A DNA stretch of 64,000 nt from Hysterangium stoloniferum (lineage: Eukaryota; Basidiomycota; Agaricomycetes; Hysterangiales; Hysterangiaceae). Below, piece by piece: positions 11,563 through 23,780 of the stretch; position 1 is the first letter of the stretch, and each line of letters opens with the position of its first letter. Position numbers and translations under genes: made by a program. The notes below the pieces were generated by a model that had not been told where the DNA came from, did no database searches, and was given only the letters and a program-made list of their open reading frames with translations. Location: positions 1-64,000 of the forward strand of contig WHVD01000044.1 in the NCBI GenBank assembly GCA_015178975.1, written 5' to 3'.

Positions 11563-13331
11563 TTATTTATTTGGTAATAATGCAACATCCACACCCACTT
11601 GTATAGTTTTACATTCCAATGTTCCCGTATGGACCAAAACGAGCGTTGGTAATTCGGAGAACTTGGGCAGTAATACAACACGGCACTTAATTTGCGGGCC
11701 AGTTGCGTGACCTTCATGGTCTCTTTTCTTTGACGCACCTGACCCATCAGTGACTGGAGTCGGGGACGTAACAAGAGTTGTAGAAAAAAAAGGTTGGTTG
11801 CCAATGATATAAATATGAGGAGTCGAGGAGAGAATAAAAGGGTCTTGAGTGGAGTAAGGATGGCACCACAGCGTATCTGGTGCAGTGGGAGCCATGTGGC
11901 GCCATTCCAAAGTACGAGTAGCAATCGCCAGGCGATCATTTGTGTCGAGATATTTATAAATATCGTCCAAAGTCTGGCCTGATGTCAAAAGCAGTCTGGT
12001 TCACGATTTAGTTGCAACTCCCTGGAAAGATTGAATGCGACATACGTTTGACCATCTATTGTGAGCCATGTCGGATTAGTCTCACATTTGAAACTTTCAT
12101 ACTTCCGGACATCTCCAAACATTGCACGTGGCATAGGTTGTTGAGGAAGAATGACACCACTTGGATCGGATGCTCCAGGGAGTATGTGTATAGGAACAGC
12201 CAAGGCGATTTCTTGCAGAGCTTTGGATAGTGTTGATATTGCAGGAGATGCTGATGGACCAGGATCAGTGGTGGTAGAGTTATTTCGACGCTTTTAAAGC
12301 CATCAGCGAACGATTAATAAATTAAAAGGAGAAATTGTACAGATTTTGAGTGATCTTCGTCAACTAGCATTGAGTTGCCGACGATGATGACCCGAGATAT
12401 CTGAGAACTTAATTGTTGATCGGTAGAACCGCCTGATTCAGCAAGAATGTGTTCAATCAAAAGCTGTAGATGTAGCTCAGTTTCAGATGACATGGGATGA
12501 GACGTAGATAATTCCAGGCCAGAAAGTAAGGCGATCCAGGAGCCTGAGTAACCAGCATCTTCTGAATTCGGAGCACCAGGAACAAGAGCTGTAGTCAACT
12601 CTGTTAGATGACAAAGAATGATTTTTTGGCAGATAAAGAAAGATATATCCGTACAATCTATGTCCATATCCTCTTCACTTTTTGTTAATTGGCTGACACA
12701 TGCTTGAGGAGCCATGCCAGGAAAACAGACATCTATGACCTCAAATTCGCCATCTGGGGTCTCGATACCAAGCGCTGCCATAATGATGCCTGTGACGAAT
12801 TGGTCTCGCTTGAGACGATCCCCAACGAGACTAATTCGACCGGATTCATCTTCCAGTACAACGGAATCCTCCTCTGAATTATATTTAGGCGGAGGCGGGG
12901 GCGGAGGGATCGAGAACTAGGCGCAGGAACTAAGTGAGTAGCTGGTATGATACCGAGCATGTGGGTTAGTACGAACGTCTTTCCCAATGTCCTCTAAAAT
13001 GTTCGGTTTCAAAGGCATGTCCATGTATACTGTCCCCACAATCCAGCAAAGGTCACCTTTCGTGACATCCAAGACCCTTTTGGCCATTTGAGGGTTTCCT
13101 ATATTGAAACGTCTGCGAACATTTCTCATTTCGGACGGCAATTGCCTCACCCTTTACATTCTGCCACCGCTCTCTCGCATTATTCTCAACATATTGTCTA
13201 AGTCTTCGAAGTCGGATAAAATAAATATTGGCATATTGATGTTTGTAGGAGCGGTTGGCAGGGCCGAGAATGAAGGACGGGAGAGTCTCGGGGAGTGGTG
13301 ACACCACAGAAACTGGCCTTGTTAATGGCAT
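11563..13331 (-). CDS. POL31: DNA polymerase delta small (B) subunit, POLD2 homologue
   Basis: Accessory subunit of the replicative DNA polymerase delta, which supports the catalytic subunit during lagging-strand synthesis in the nucleus. Five exons join to 518 codons: 13331-13151, 13098-12977, 12916-12341, 12290-12046, 11995-11563. Introns are 50-60 nt and the sum is a multiple of three. N-terminal OB-fold part: YMDMPLKPNILEDIGKD, then the proline run and VVLEDESGRISLVGD. Inactive phosphoesterase part: VIIVGNSML, VPIHILPGASDPSG, LPQQPMPRAMFG, LLLTSGQTLDDIYKY, WRHMAPTAPDTLWCHPY, FILSSTPHIYIIGNQ. The last intron must be spliced as given (branch-like CTAA inside) to avoid an apparent stop. A pair of MluI cell-cycle boxes lies 140 bp upstream. 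Confidence 0.95.
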
Positions 13332-13470
13332 GGAAGGTGAGGGTCTTACATGGGATTAGCGACGTGTATTACTATTATTGATAAATTGAGACGTACATAG
13401 TATCAAGCATTCGTGCGATGTTGCTAGATAACAGGTAGTGTGAGGGTACAAGATGGGAAGAGGGTGCTTA

Positions 13471-13492
13471 TTGACGCGTCCAGACGCGTCAA
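13471..13492. promoter_or_regulatory. Two inverted ACGCGT (MCB) boxes upstream of POLD2
   Basis: TTGACGCGTC and its inverted copy GACGCGTCAA, separated by CA, form a near-perfect palindrome about 140 bp before the POLD2 start codon. ACGCGT is the MluI cell-cycle box bound by the MBF (Swi6/Mbp1 type) factor that drives S-phase genes, including DNA polymerase subunits, in ascomycete yeasts. Use in this organism is inferred. Confidence 0.6.
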
Positions 13493-14581
13493 TCTATGGT
13501 GTATTCTACGTTGTATACAGACACTGGAACGAACTTTAGCTGCTACGTTAACGTAAGTATATATATTGAACATGGTTTTCACATAGACTTCGTTGATATT
13601 ATAGAGTATGCCTGCTGTGCTTACCTTAAATCCGACGACATCTGCCTGAATACCGCACTAGGTATGTTGGTTAGTCTTTCTACCCCGAGAAAACACTGAG
13701 GGTGCTGTGATTACCAGAGCCCTCTTCACTCTCTCCATAATTCACTAACACTACAATGGCAGCACCAGAAAAACTTTATTGGGATAATTTGAGAAGATTT
13801 CAAGCCTCATATTCCCATCTGTGATCCTTTAACCTTCGCCATCTCAACACCTGCTGTCTTTGTATGACCATCTACCTTGTACTCTTTGGGACAAGGCACA
13901 TTTCCAATGGAAAATCAGCTCTCATGGAATCCACACCATTGCATGGCGGCACCCGGGTGATAGTCTGAAGAATTTTACCCCCAAAAGCCAAGATAGACAG
14001 GGCCCACGATCGCACGCGTCCAATTTAGCCTGCGCACACCCAGCTCGCATCATCCAACTGCCTACATATCCCGAGCAGGGACTAACACATCCTAGCAACC
14101 AACAACACGACGTTGAACCATCGGTGCCCCACGAAATACCACACCTGTGCATTACACCTAGACGGATGCTTGTGGAACTCCATTTCATATTTGTGCAATT
14201 ACTTCAAATTTAATTTTACATGCTATCATCTCGAGAACAACATATGATATAGGTGGAGATATTCCCAAGTTACACGCACTCTGAGACAATATACTCGACT
14301 CACTGTGGTGTATATATACATAAAAGATGATGAATCTGATTATAAAGAGCGATGCAGGGCAAACGGAAGTAGAGAGCGGGGCAAAAGGAACGGCTGGATT
14401 CTTTATGATCTGAGTCAGTAGGTAAAGCAATTAGAACGCATGGGGAAAACCAATAGAAAGACATGGAAGAAAGCGGAGTCAATTTGTTGCAGGAATAAAT
14501 TCACCACAGAGATGCAATTTGTCACGAACGGCAGCTCGAGTCACACATACAGGTGTGATGTAGATGAGAGCAATGTATTGT
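13493..14581. other. Intergenic, no gene supported
   Basis: Contains short open frames on both strands (for example 13496-13699 and 13860-14213) with no recognisable domain or plausible splice structure. The right part probably includes the 3' UTR of the PIN4-like gene. Confidence 0.45.
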
Positions 14582-16408
14582 TTAGATTTCCAAGGGCTCG
14601 TGAGACCTAGCCTCCAAGCCTCGCGACGCCGCCAACGCGACATCACTAGCAGCAGTCCTGTCCCTTCTCGAGTTGAATCCACCCACGCCACTGGGTCCTC
14701 TAGGTTGCCTGACAACACCACTGTTGGGGCCATCGCTTGCACCTCCCCCGCCTCCACCGTTGATGACCGCAGGAAGACTAGGAACAGGCGGAATCGAACC
14801 TAGATTTCCAAACGCACCACCGCTCCCGAACAATGCACCAAATCCACCTGGGGAACGTCTAGACGGTGAAGCAATGGTTGCATATCCTTCACGGATGTTT
14901 CCGTTCGATGACCGAGTGCTGAGACGCGGCGCACTGGTGTGCAAGGTCTTCATATCTGGCATGGATTTTTTGGATCGTAAGCCATTACTTGATTGATCCA
15001 TAGAAGGTGTTGGGCTTAGGTATGATGTTGGCGCCCGCGAAAATGTTTGTGAGGCTACACGTTGAGCAGCCGGCTAAGATAAGTAAGGGATGTCGTTTTT
15101 AGAAAGAAAGTTAATACAAGATAGAAATAAGCGTACCCGGCCCTGACCCGGAGGTTCAACTCTAGTCACGACAGCGTAACGCTCATCCCCTTCACCAACT
15201 GAATAGTGATAGACGCCGAGCTTTTGCGCAACCAAATGTACGACTCTCCTTTGCTTGGCTGATAAAGTTCTGGAGAAGGCAAGTTCATCTCGCATGTGAT
15301 CGTCCTTGAAAAGTAAAATCCTCGAATAAATGTCAAGTGTTGAGGGGTCGTTAAGATCAAGCTCAGTTGATGATTTCGCCGGCGTTGCCACGGGGGGCTG
15401 TTGAGCCTGCGGCTGTGCGGGTGCGTGAGGGGGAGAGGCACTAGCGAAGCTTGGCTGAGGGGAAGGAATTGGAGGTACTTGAGGCGGAGAGTATGGGGGC
15501 TGGTACATTCCCATACCAGCAGAAAATGACCGAGACGGGGTAAGCGTCGGGGTAACGATGGGGCCAAATTCATCAAAACTCTGTTGCTGTTGCTGTTGTT
15601 GAGCCTGTTGCTCTTTCTCAAGCTGCATGGAGCGCATTCGCCTGATTGCTTTTTCGCGCTCAATGCGCTCCTTTTCGCCTGCCTGCAACACCTTCTTATA
15701 TTCGACTCGTAGTTTGCGTCCCTGGACGTCAAAGCCGTTGAGCGCAGCCACTACGGCGTCAGCGTCTTGGGAGAGACGGAAGTTGGCGAAGGCAAGACCG
15801 CGGAACGAGCCAGCCTGGTCAAGATGGTAGTTAAAGGCATAAGGGGTTGGAATGTTCAGGGACACCTAGGATACGATCGTCAGCAAATTTTCACGTATCA
15901 TAACGCGTCACATACAATTATATCGAGAAGAGTCTCGCGCTTGACGTTAAAGGGAATGTTTTTAATTACTATGGCTGTGGGAATGATTTCGTCGTCCCCT
16001 GTTGCCGCCTGCCCTCCCTGCGAGGGCAGCTGGGAACTCATAGATGGCGAGCCATCTACAGACGAGATATCGGAACTCTGAGGAGGAGAAAGAGGGCGTG
16101 GGTCGGACGCGATTGCGGAGCTGTCGAGCCATTGCTGCGGTGATGACGTGAGTATTCGCGACAATCAGAGCGCGATTTGCGATACGTACAGATGGCAAAC
16201 CGGCTCGTGCACCTTTGTTCTTCAACGGTGAAGGGGTTGCTTGGGTGGTATTGAAGGGATTCTGACCACCGGGGATGATTGGAGGTGATGTTTGGTAATG
16301 GTATGGGTTCCTTCCGTCGTATGTTTCATAATTCTCATTAGGACGTTGCTGGGATCGCTGCGGGGACAATGTAAGTGACGAAATGTCCGGAGTGGAAGAA
16401 GAGGTCAT
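14582..16408 (-). CDS. PIN4: RRM and R3H domain RNA-binding protein, Pin4/Cip2-like
   Basis: Cytoplasmic RNA-binding protein of the Pin4 (budding yeast) / Cip2 (fission yeast) family, linked there to cell-cycle and stress control of mRNA. Four exons: 16408-16190, 16134-15916, 15865-15137, 15073-14582, giving 552 aa. Introns are 50-63 nt and the frame closes exactly. An RRM spans about residues 126-205: RNP2 TAIVIKNIPF, RNP1-like FRGLAFANF, and GRKLRVEYKKVL. A poly-Q stretch follows, then a Pro/Ser-rich region, then an R3H domain at about 320-385 (FKDDHMRDELAFSRTLSAKQ, RRVVHLVAQKLGVYHYSVG). The tail is Ser/Gly-rich. The start ATG at 16408 begins MTSSSTPDISS; the short extension before it has no ATG. 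Confidence 0.9.
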
Positions 16409-16663
16409 GATGAACAACAAGAAACGTGAACGTGAACGACGAGGAAGAGGGTGAAGGACAGAGAAGAGAGGCGGAGGAAAATCTTAGGCCGCTGTGCGGG
16501 ATTTCAATTCCTGAATCTCAGACGATCCCTTAAAGTCAATCGAAACCTACAGTCGCCGTCCCTTTCTTCTTGCCACATTTTTAATCAAAGTTAATCCAGG
16601 TCAATTGCACTTGTACTAGATTTCATCGCCAAACAATTACCATTCAAGTCTCTGACATCAATA

Positions 16664-19600
16664 TCATCCAAACAACCACCACCGTTTGGTTGCTTGTTTC
16701 TCCTCGTCTTTCTTTGATTCCTCGTTCACAGATAGTTCATCCTTCAGCCGTCTGTTTCTATTTTCCAGAGTGCCAATTTTGCGTGATGCATCTTGCAGCT
16801 TGGTCGTCAGGTCGTTCACACGCACGTCCAGTTTTTTGCTCTTTATCGAAATATCCTTCAACATCACGAGCTCAGCCTCTGCCGACTTTATCGTTGACTC
16901 TGCGCCAGAGATAATCAACTCATTGCATGCAATTTCCTGCGTGGCTTGGAAAACTCGGTCTGAGAGAAGTCGTTCGAACACGTAGCGATGTATCGGTTTG
17001 CCTGGCCCGATAGTCCACGGTCGTCCTGAAAGTCGATCGCTAAACCACCAGAAAATTAAAGGGAAGAACAGCTCCACTTACCATTTACAGTGGAAATAGA
17101 AATCAACTCTGCGTGCTCCATAGCTCTCAACGCGTTCTCGTTACCTTTGAACGGGAAATCCAACAGAACTTGATAGTACTGAAGCTGCATGGGACGTTAA
17201 TATTATTCTAACGCACATATCTTCTCTTTCACGAACCTTATCCTTCTGTGCAAGAAGTCTCACTATTGTCCATGCCTGCTGTCTCGTCCATGCAAGTCTC
17301 TCTGCATCCTCGGAATCGTCACCGAATGCATTCTTTCTGAGCTCCGCCACACCACGCTGAATGATATCTTCGACGCCCTCGGTGACATTCTGCCCCGCGT
17401 GAACCTTATGAATGATCTAGGCCAAAATATCAGAAACTATGCTCTACAACGTTCTCCCTACACACACCGTGTCCAGATCACTTGCTCGTCCACCTAGCCG
17501 TTCAATTAGTTTAGTCTCCTCTGGGCTAATGTCGTAGTCAACACCAGCGTCTTGTAGCTTTTGTTTAATATATCTCAGAGAACTGGCCGGATCCACATCG
17601 CTCAATTCCACAGCGTTCAGTGGTTTTGTTGGTAAGGCTATTTCGGCCAAAGGTCAAGACTATCCTCGTACAAGCCATGAACGCATACCTTTCGCTAATC
17701 GCTTCGCATTCTCTCGATTATCACTCACAACAATAACGTGCGCTATCTGCGTGATTCGGTGAGTCATCGGCAAGGCTATTATTAATCACTCACATTTGTG
17801 GTAATCAGATCAGCCGACCAATCAGCCAACGCAGCTGCAATCACAGCCTTCCCAGACTTCCCGCTTGTATCATAATTCTTGATAACCACCACTGGCAATG
17901 CTTCCACTTCCTGAACACTCTTGTACTTACGCTCCTTTCGCACCTTCTCATTCAATTCTGCCCTGGCTAGTATCTCCACGTCTTCGTCTCGGTCTTGCTG
18001 TAAAGCTTCCTCGTCATTGCCGCCGAAGCCCTCAATACCAACTCCTAGCTCTGACATTAAACCGTTGCCTGCAATGCAATCTATTCGCCCGTCATGCCAT
18101 ACGCCCCGCCGGATGTTTTCCCTTCGCTGTGCCTCCGCGAGTACGATCTTCTCCTCGTTCTGGGTCCATTCAATGCGACGTTCTGCTTCTTTACGGCGAG
18201 AAGAGCTAACGCGACGTAAGCCTTGCCCGACGACACCTAGGACCCTGGAAACTTGGTCCTCTAGAGAAGAGCTTAATCCGGCTATGACGGCATCATCGAT
18301 ATAAATAACATGACTTGAAATATATTTTACCTTTCTGACCAATGAGACCGACACTCGCGAGATCAACGAGGTTGTAAAATGAGTTGAGGAAGCTAAACAT
18401 CGGCCAATATCCTGTCTGGTCTGCTAATGACTTTACCATTACAGCGTCTGTTCCCCGAGAATATATCTCCTGGCAATCAATCACTATCGTACGTCTATGT
18501 GAGGAGAATATCGATTCGATTCGGTCAAAGCACGGGACAAGGATATCAATGCATACTTATCAGATCTTTCTAACACCGAGCGTAATAATCGACTTTTTCC
18601 ACTTCCAGCCGGTCCGTGTACAAAGGTGATTGTGGCTACAGGGGGTATTAACATTCAATGTTAACAAAAAAAAATAGCAATCGGAAAGCATACTCGGATA
18701 ATCAGACAGATAGCTCTGAAGGGTGTTTTCCGCCTTTTTTCGATCTTCCCAAGCAGAAGTGTCATTTGGTGATTTGTCATCATCGAAAATTTCGCCAACT
18801 TTGGTCACTCCATTGTGGCGTATCCACTTTGTTAATGCAAATGCTACAGCATAGTGTGAATATTATGTCACAGAAGGATAACGAGATAACACACTCCTGT
18901 AGTCGAACCAGCCCATAACCTTTGCTTCGACGGCAATTGCACGAATAGGGTCGAAAACCTTTAAATTGGCTGTGAAGAGAGAAGAGAGGGTATATAGATA
19001 CACGTACGGTGTATGTCAGCGCTCCAATTAGAAAAACTATGATAGGAAATACGATCCTGGGATGGGAAGTTAACCAATCTCGTATAACATGAGGCTTTAT
19101 AGGTAGTTCGTATCCCGTGTGTAGACGCGTAAATGTCTTGGGATCAGCTGGTGAAGGTATATATGCTCCATGAATACAGCTGTGTGCTATGGTCGCAGAA
19201 GCCATGCGTTCGAATGTGACCAGAATAAAACGCTGGGTTCCAGCAGGGACTGGTGTAGGCGGTTTAATGTCACGAATACGGCCGTAGGGCTGAAAAACAG
19301 GTCATCTGAGAAAAGTAATCATAAAGGAAGGAATCATGAAACCTACTCGTAATATCTGCCATACACGCTCTTCTCCAACATCGGGTCCTTCAAAGGAAAT
19401 ACGTAGGATAGGGCTAGCATACCGACGCAAGTCTTCCCTCCAAGGACTTCCTTTAACCCGCCATAGTCTCCCGCGCTTCCATTTTATCCATGAAGGTACC
19501 CCACCCTTCGCGTTGATGCTCTGGACCAACGCCTGTTCGATATCGACTAGAGCAGGATCAGGTGAAGCTAATGCGGATTTATGCCCATCTGTCCTATATT

Positions 19601-20083
19601 GTTCAGGTATCGAGCCTGTGAGAGGGCTATATCGAAAGTCGACGAAAATGCCACCATCTTTGATTCTACCATTGACATATAGATCATCGTGTAGGATTAC
19701 TTGCTAGGCGTACAAACCTCGTTTCAATATTTGATATCTCAAAACCATGAACATCCACCTCATTAAAGATATCTTCCAGTTTCTCGACTAGATTCTGTTC
19801 TTGAAAAGAAGCAATGTAATGCCGTGGACTTGGTGAATTAGTGCATAGAGCATCTACACACGAGTGTAAAAACTTACTCCCATGTGCCCAGCCTCACAGG
19901 AAATACAGAATCAATAAATAGACATCCATTAACCTTTCCAATGTCGGTGCCTCGCGGCGGCCGTGAAGAACTATCAATTGTTGAACTGGTTACGAATCTA
20001 TAGGCAGTACTGGGGAACTTGCGGGCTTTTCTGAACGCTGTGTTGCATAACCATGAGGGAGGGATTGCCCTATGTGGCAGCAT
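16664..20083 (-). CDS. YME2: Mitochondrial inner membrane protein Yme2 (RNA12)
   Basis: Inner-membrane protein that in yeast affects mitochondrial DNA nucleoid organisation and escape. It starts at 20083 with a basic, acid-free presequence (MLPHRAIPPSWLCNTAFRKARKFP). Next come the conserved region RLGTWDPRHYIASFQEQN, an RRM-like region ending GTQRFILVTFERM, and the membrane segment IVFPIIVFLIGALTYTV. The AAA-type part has Walker A GPAGSGKS near 18600 and continues through LPVVVIKNYDTSGKSGKAVIAAALADW, AHVIVVSDNRENAKRLAK and SLRYIKQKLQDAGVD. A coiled-coil C-terminus ends ATKRWWLFG. There are many short introns; I did not fix every boundary. It is divergent from BMT2, with 122 bp between the start codons. 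Confidence 0.92.
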
Positions 20084-20205
20084 TGGTTATGGTGTAGAAG
20101 AAAGTGACAAAGTTTCAGCGCATTTGTTGCAGCTATGTAGTGACGTCGTAATGCTTGCCGTTAGTAAGCGCCCTCTTGAGCTCTCTTACTTAGCTGCCTC
20201 CACAG

Positions 20206-21210
20206 ATGGCTAAATTACGCAGACGCAGACAACCAGTCACAGAAAAGACGACGCGATCATCCCTAAATGCGTCAAAGCCCATCTCCGGCCCTAACCTCAT
20301 CCGAAGATTCCATGTTCTGCTCAAACGTCGGGAGCGCTTGATTACAGTCGAGACGAGCCCTAAATCACGCGAACTTATAGATATTAACAAGGAAATCGAA
20401 GATCTCGGGGGTTTAGAGACTTATCAAAAGATGTCTGTTCGTGGTCAAAGCGACGAACGTGGTGGGGGAAGCGAGAGAATCCTCATAAATTGGCTACAAG
20501 AACAACGCAAACAAAGTAGGACGTCCACAGACAAGTCTTCCCTTAGGTGTGACTGTATATCATCTGTCGGACTTGACTACGAGCCTTACTTTTCTCAGAC
20601 TGCTCGAAGTGGGAGCACTCAAACCAGATAATTACGCTTCTGCCGCAAGCTGGATAGACTGCAAGCCAATTGATCTACATTCTCGCCACCCCCTAATCGA
20701 GGAGCAAGACTTTCTTAAAATGGATGCGGGAAAGAACAGAAAGTTGTGGAGCGTTATCAGTCTGTCTCTCGTAATTAATTTTGTTCCAAACCCTCATGAC
20801 CGCGGTGAGCAAAAGTACGATCGCATTGCATTTATCATACCTACTTCGCGATCAATACTAGGAAAAATGTTGTCGCTTGCTCACGAATTCCTAAGTGACT
20901 CAGGATATCTATTTGTCGCTGTATGTCCCTCTACTATGTTTATATATACTTACGTTCAGCAAGCTCCGCATAGCTTCCACTACCTTGTGTTGTCAACTCG
21001 AGATACTTGGACTTCGATCGTCTAATTTCCATGATGACCACCCTTGGGTTCTCACTACTTAAAGAAAGATGGAAAACAGGCGGGAAAATGGCTTATTGGC
21101 TATTTCAGAAATCTTCGCCACCACCAGTTGTGAAAATGACTGAGATGTTCTCCAAGAAAATAGTTGTCCGAGAAGGAAAGAACAGAAATAATTTTGCCAT
21201 ACTACTGTAG
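20206..21210 (+). CDS. BMT2: 25S rRNA adenine-N1 methyltransferase Bmt2
   Basis: SAM-dependent methyltransferase that in yeast makes m1A in 25S rRNA in the nucleolus (animal relative SAMTOR). Four exons: 20206-20546, 20599-20804, 20862-20920, 20974-21210, giving 280 aa, with introns of 52-57 nt. Family blocks: KPISGPNLIRRFHVLLKRRE, GGLETYQKMSVRGQSDERGG, then the SAM-binding core LRLLEVGALKPDNY. Next come CKPIDLHSRHPLIEEQDFLKM, ISLSLVINFVPNPHDRG, MLSLAHEFLSDSGYLFVALPLPCVVNSRYLDFDRL, and a basic tail. The N-terminus is basic, as expected for a nucleolar protein. Confidence 0.93.
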
Positions 21211-21340
21211 TAAATATCATTATAAATATACCCAAACCAAGGACGCAGCGCCATGTGGCGCGCCAGACTGCCGGTCCAAAATTACAAGTACGTCACAAGT
21301 GCAAAGCGACTTCAATTCTGAACTACTAAAGTCAACCACA

Positions 21341-23780
21341 ATGTGGAAGGCAACAAACTTGTCAAAGTCTTATCTATATTTATCAGATTTACAGCGCTTA
21401 CCCTTACTATCGATGTCTCCAAGACGCACAACGATATTGAGGACATTCTCACCCTATGTTTCTCAGCCTTTGTTTCATCGTTCCTACACGGGTTCAGCTC
21501 ATAGCAGAATACATGCATATGCCCCTTCATACTTATCACTTTTGGCTATAGTGAGTGGGATGTTAGGATACGCATTTGCAAGGGCAACTATTGCATCGGA
21601 CGACAAGGCCCTGCACATAAAGGAAATCTCATACGGCTCCAAGGGAGAATTAGCATTTGCAGAGAGAGAGATCAGGATGGCATTTCCTAAGGACGGCGAC
21701 GTATCTACAAACAAAGATGAATTAGCTATGTATGGCTCATCGAATAACTCGTGAGAAAAACACAATCTATCGTATGCCCACACATTTAGGCGGGTGCTGA
21801 ACCAAACAGGTACCACCCTGCATCTCCGCACTCGATTATCGTCCGCGTCAAAAGCACGGAAGACGTTGTGAAGATTGTCCATATTGCCAAGAAGTTTCGA
21901 ATCCCCATAACTGCATTTTCCGGTGGTACCAGCCTAGAGGGTCATTTTGCAGGAGTCCGTGTCTAACATGAGGGTTTATCTATTATCTAAATATATGTGA
22001 TGCAGTCACCGTCAGGCGATATATGTGTCGATCTATCAGGTGATTGCCTACGAGTCCCTTTTCAGGCTTAAAAAATATTGAATTATAGTAGGAATGGATA
22101 AGATACTGGCAATCCATGGTATATTCGCGGCCAATAATTTATCTGACGTTGATACCACGAATTCATTGATTTAATTCGGTTCGACAGAAGCGGATTCTGA
22201 TATTGTTTGCCAAAGTGGCGCGAAATGGGAAGACATCAACGAAACTCTTGAACAGAAAGGCATTCCCCTTTTTTTCCCGGTAAGGTTTTGCTGCAGTCTA
22301 CGTCTCACCTATCTTAATTTCCTCAAGTTGGATCCAGGCCCGGGGGCTACCATAGGCAAGTACAGATATACCAATTTGTTGAACAACAACCAATTAATCT
22401 TGCTAATGTGCAGGAGGAATGGTGTCCACAGGCTGCAGTGGAAGTGAGCCATTTATTCAAGCGAAATGACTGTTTTTTAGAATTATTTCGCGTAGCCAAT
22501 GCTGTTAGATATGGAACTGCCAAAGGGGAACTATTTTTAAATCTCGTAAGCTCTATTTCTTATGTAAATTTATAATATCGATCTCACAAAACAGCTAATT
22601 CTCAGACCGTGGTTTTACCCTCAGGTAAAGTCATTAAGACACGCCGACGTGCAAGGAAGTCAGCAGCCGGTTTTGATATTACGAAACTGTTTATTGGTGC
22701 GGAGGGCACATTGGGGATTGTGACAGAAGGTGCAAAGTCATCTATTAGAACGCACTAATAGCTATCTAATGTCACTGATTGTAGCGACCCTTCGGCTATA
22801 TCCTAAGTTACCCACATCCGTAGCTATGGCACAATTTAGTAATGTCAGTCATGCTGTTAGCGCAGTTGAGGAAATTCTTAAGAGTTCCATCGGGCCCTCT
22901 ATTCGTGAGTCAATCAAAACACAAATGCTATAGCCTCTACTGATATCATTCTAAAGAATGCGTCGAACTATTAGACGATAACATGATCCACGCCATAAAC
23001 AAAGGTGGAGGCCTTGACACGAAACTTCCTGTCCGAGATACACTTTTCTTCAAAATCCAAGGAACTCCAGAATCAACCCAAGCGACTGGGATGGTCGTTC
23101 AATCCATAGTCAAGAAACACGGAAGTTCTCAATTTGTATTTGCCAAAGACAAACAGCAGGGAGACGACTTATGGAACAACCGTAAGCTGGCCTTATTTTC
23201 CGCTCAGGCGTCGATACCTGGTTCGCGTGTATGGACAACGGACGTATGGTATGCATTGACGTTTCTTCTTCCAGATATCCCCACCCTAATTTTTATATGC
23301 AGCGTCCCCGTATCTAAACTTCCGACGCTAGTGCAAGAAACAAAGAGGGATCTCGCCCAGGCGGGAATCCAATCGGCCATAGTCGGCCATGTCGGAGATG
23401 GTGGGAAATGCCACTATAATGCGAGCTGAGCTAGTATGTGTTTTTCTGACTTGGATATAGGGAATTTCCATGCGCTCTTGATGTTCAAATCTGATGAAGA
23501 ACTGCCGTTGGTGCGTGAAGCTGTTCATCGGATGGTTCATAGAGCACTTGCCCTCGATGGGACATGTGAGTCCGAGGTGTACATATGTCTACAAAACTCT
23601 CAAGTAGGATCCTTTGTAGGTACAGGAGAACATGGTGTGGGAGTTGGCAAGAAAGAATATCTTGTATCAGAGCTGGGAGAAGGCACAGTGGAGCTTATGA
23701 AGGCCATTAAACATACAATAGACCCTCAGGGGTTATTAAACCCTGGAAAGGTGAAGTTCCCCACATGGTATACATTGTAA
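21341..23780 (+). CDS. DLD1: D-lactate dehydrogenase (cytochrome), mitochondrial
   Basis: FAD enzyme oxidising D-lactate to pyruvate and passing electrons to cytochrome c in the intermembrane space. Exon 1 (21341-21750) carries a basic presequence and a hydrophobic segment ([18 protein letters not shown]), fitting inner-membrane anchoring. Spliced blocks: [85 protein letters not shown] (PP-loop FAD domain), then [20 protein letters not shown]. The C-terminal cap has [15 protein letters not shown] and [14 protein letters not shown], with the conserved His residues, and ends [14 protein letters not shown]. About ten small introns break the gene, and every junction I checked keeps the frame. It looks functional. 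Confidence 0.93.

Noticed and set aside
11996-12045. Apparent frameshift and stop in POLD2 (..NREPDCF stop)
   Set aside because: A 50-nt GT-AG intron with a CTAA branch-like site removes it and restores the conserved LLLTSGQTLDD block; the total exon length is then a multiple of three.
13860-14213. ORFs on both strands between POLD2 and PIN4 as a small gene
   Set aside because: No recognisable motif or supporting splice signals; both strands are open by chance over the same stretch.
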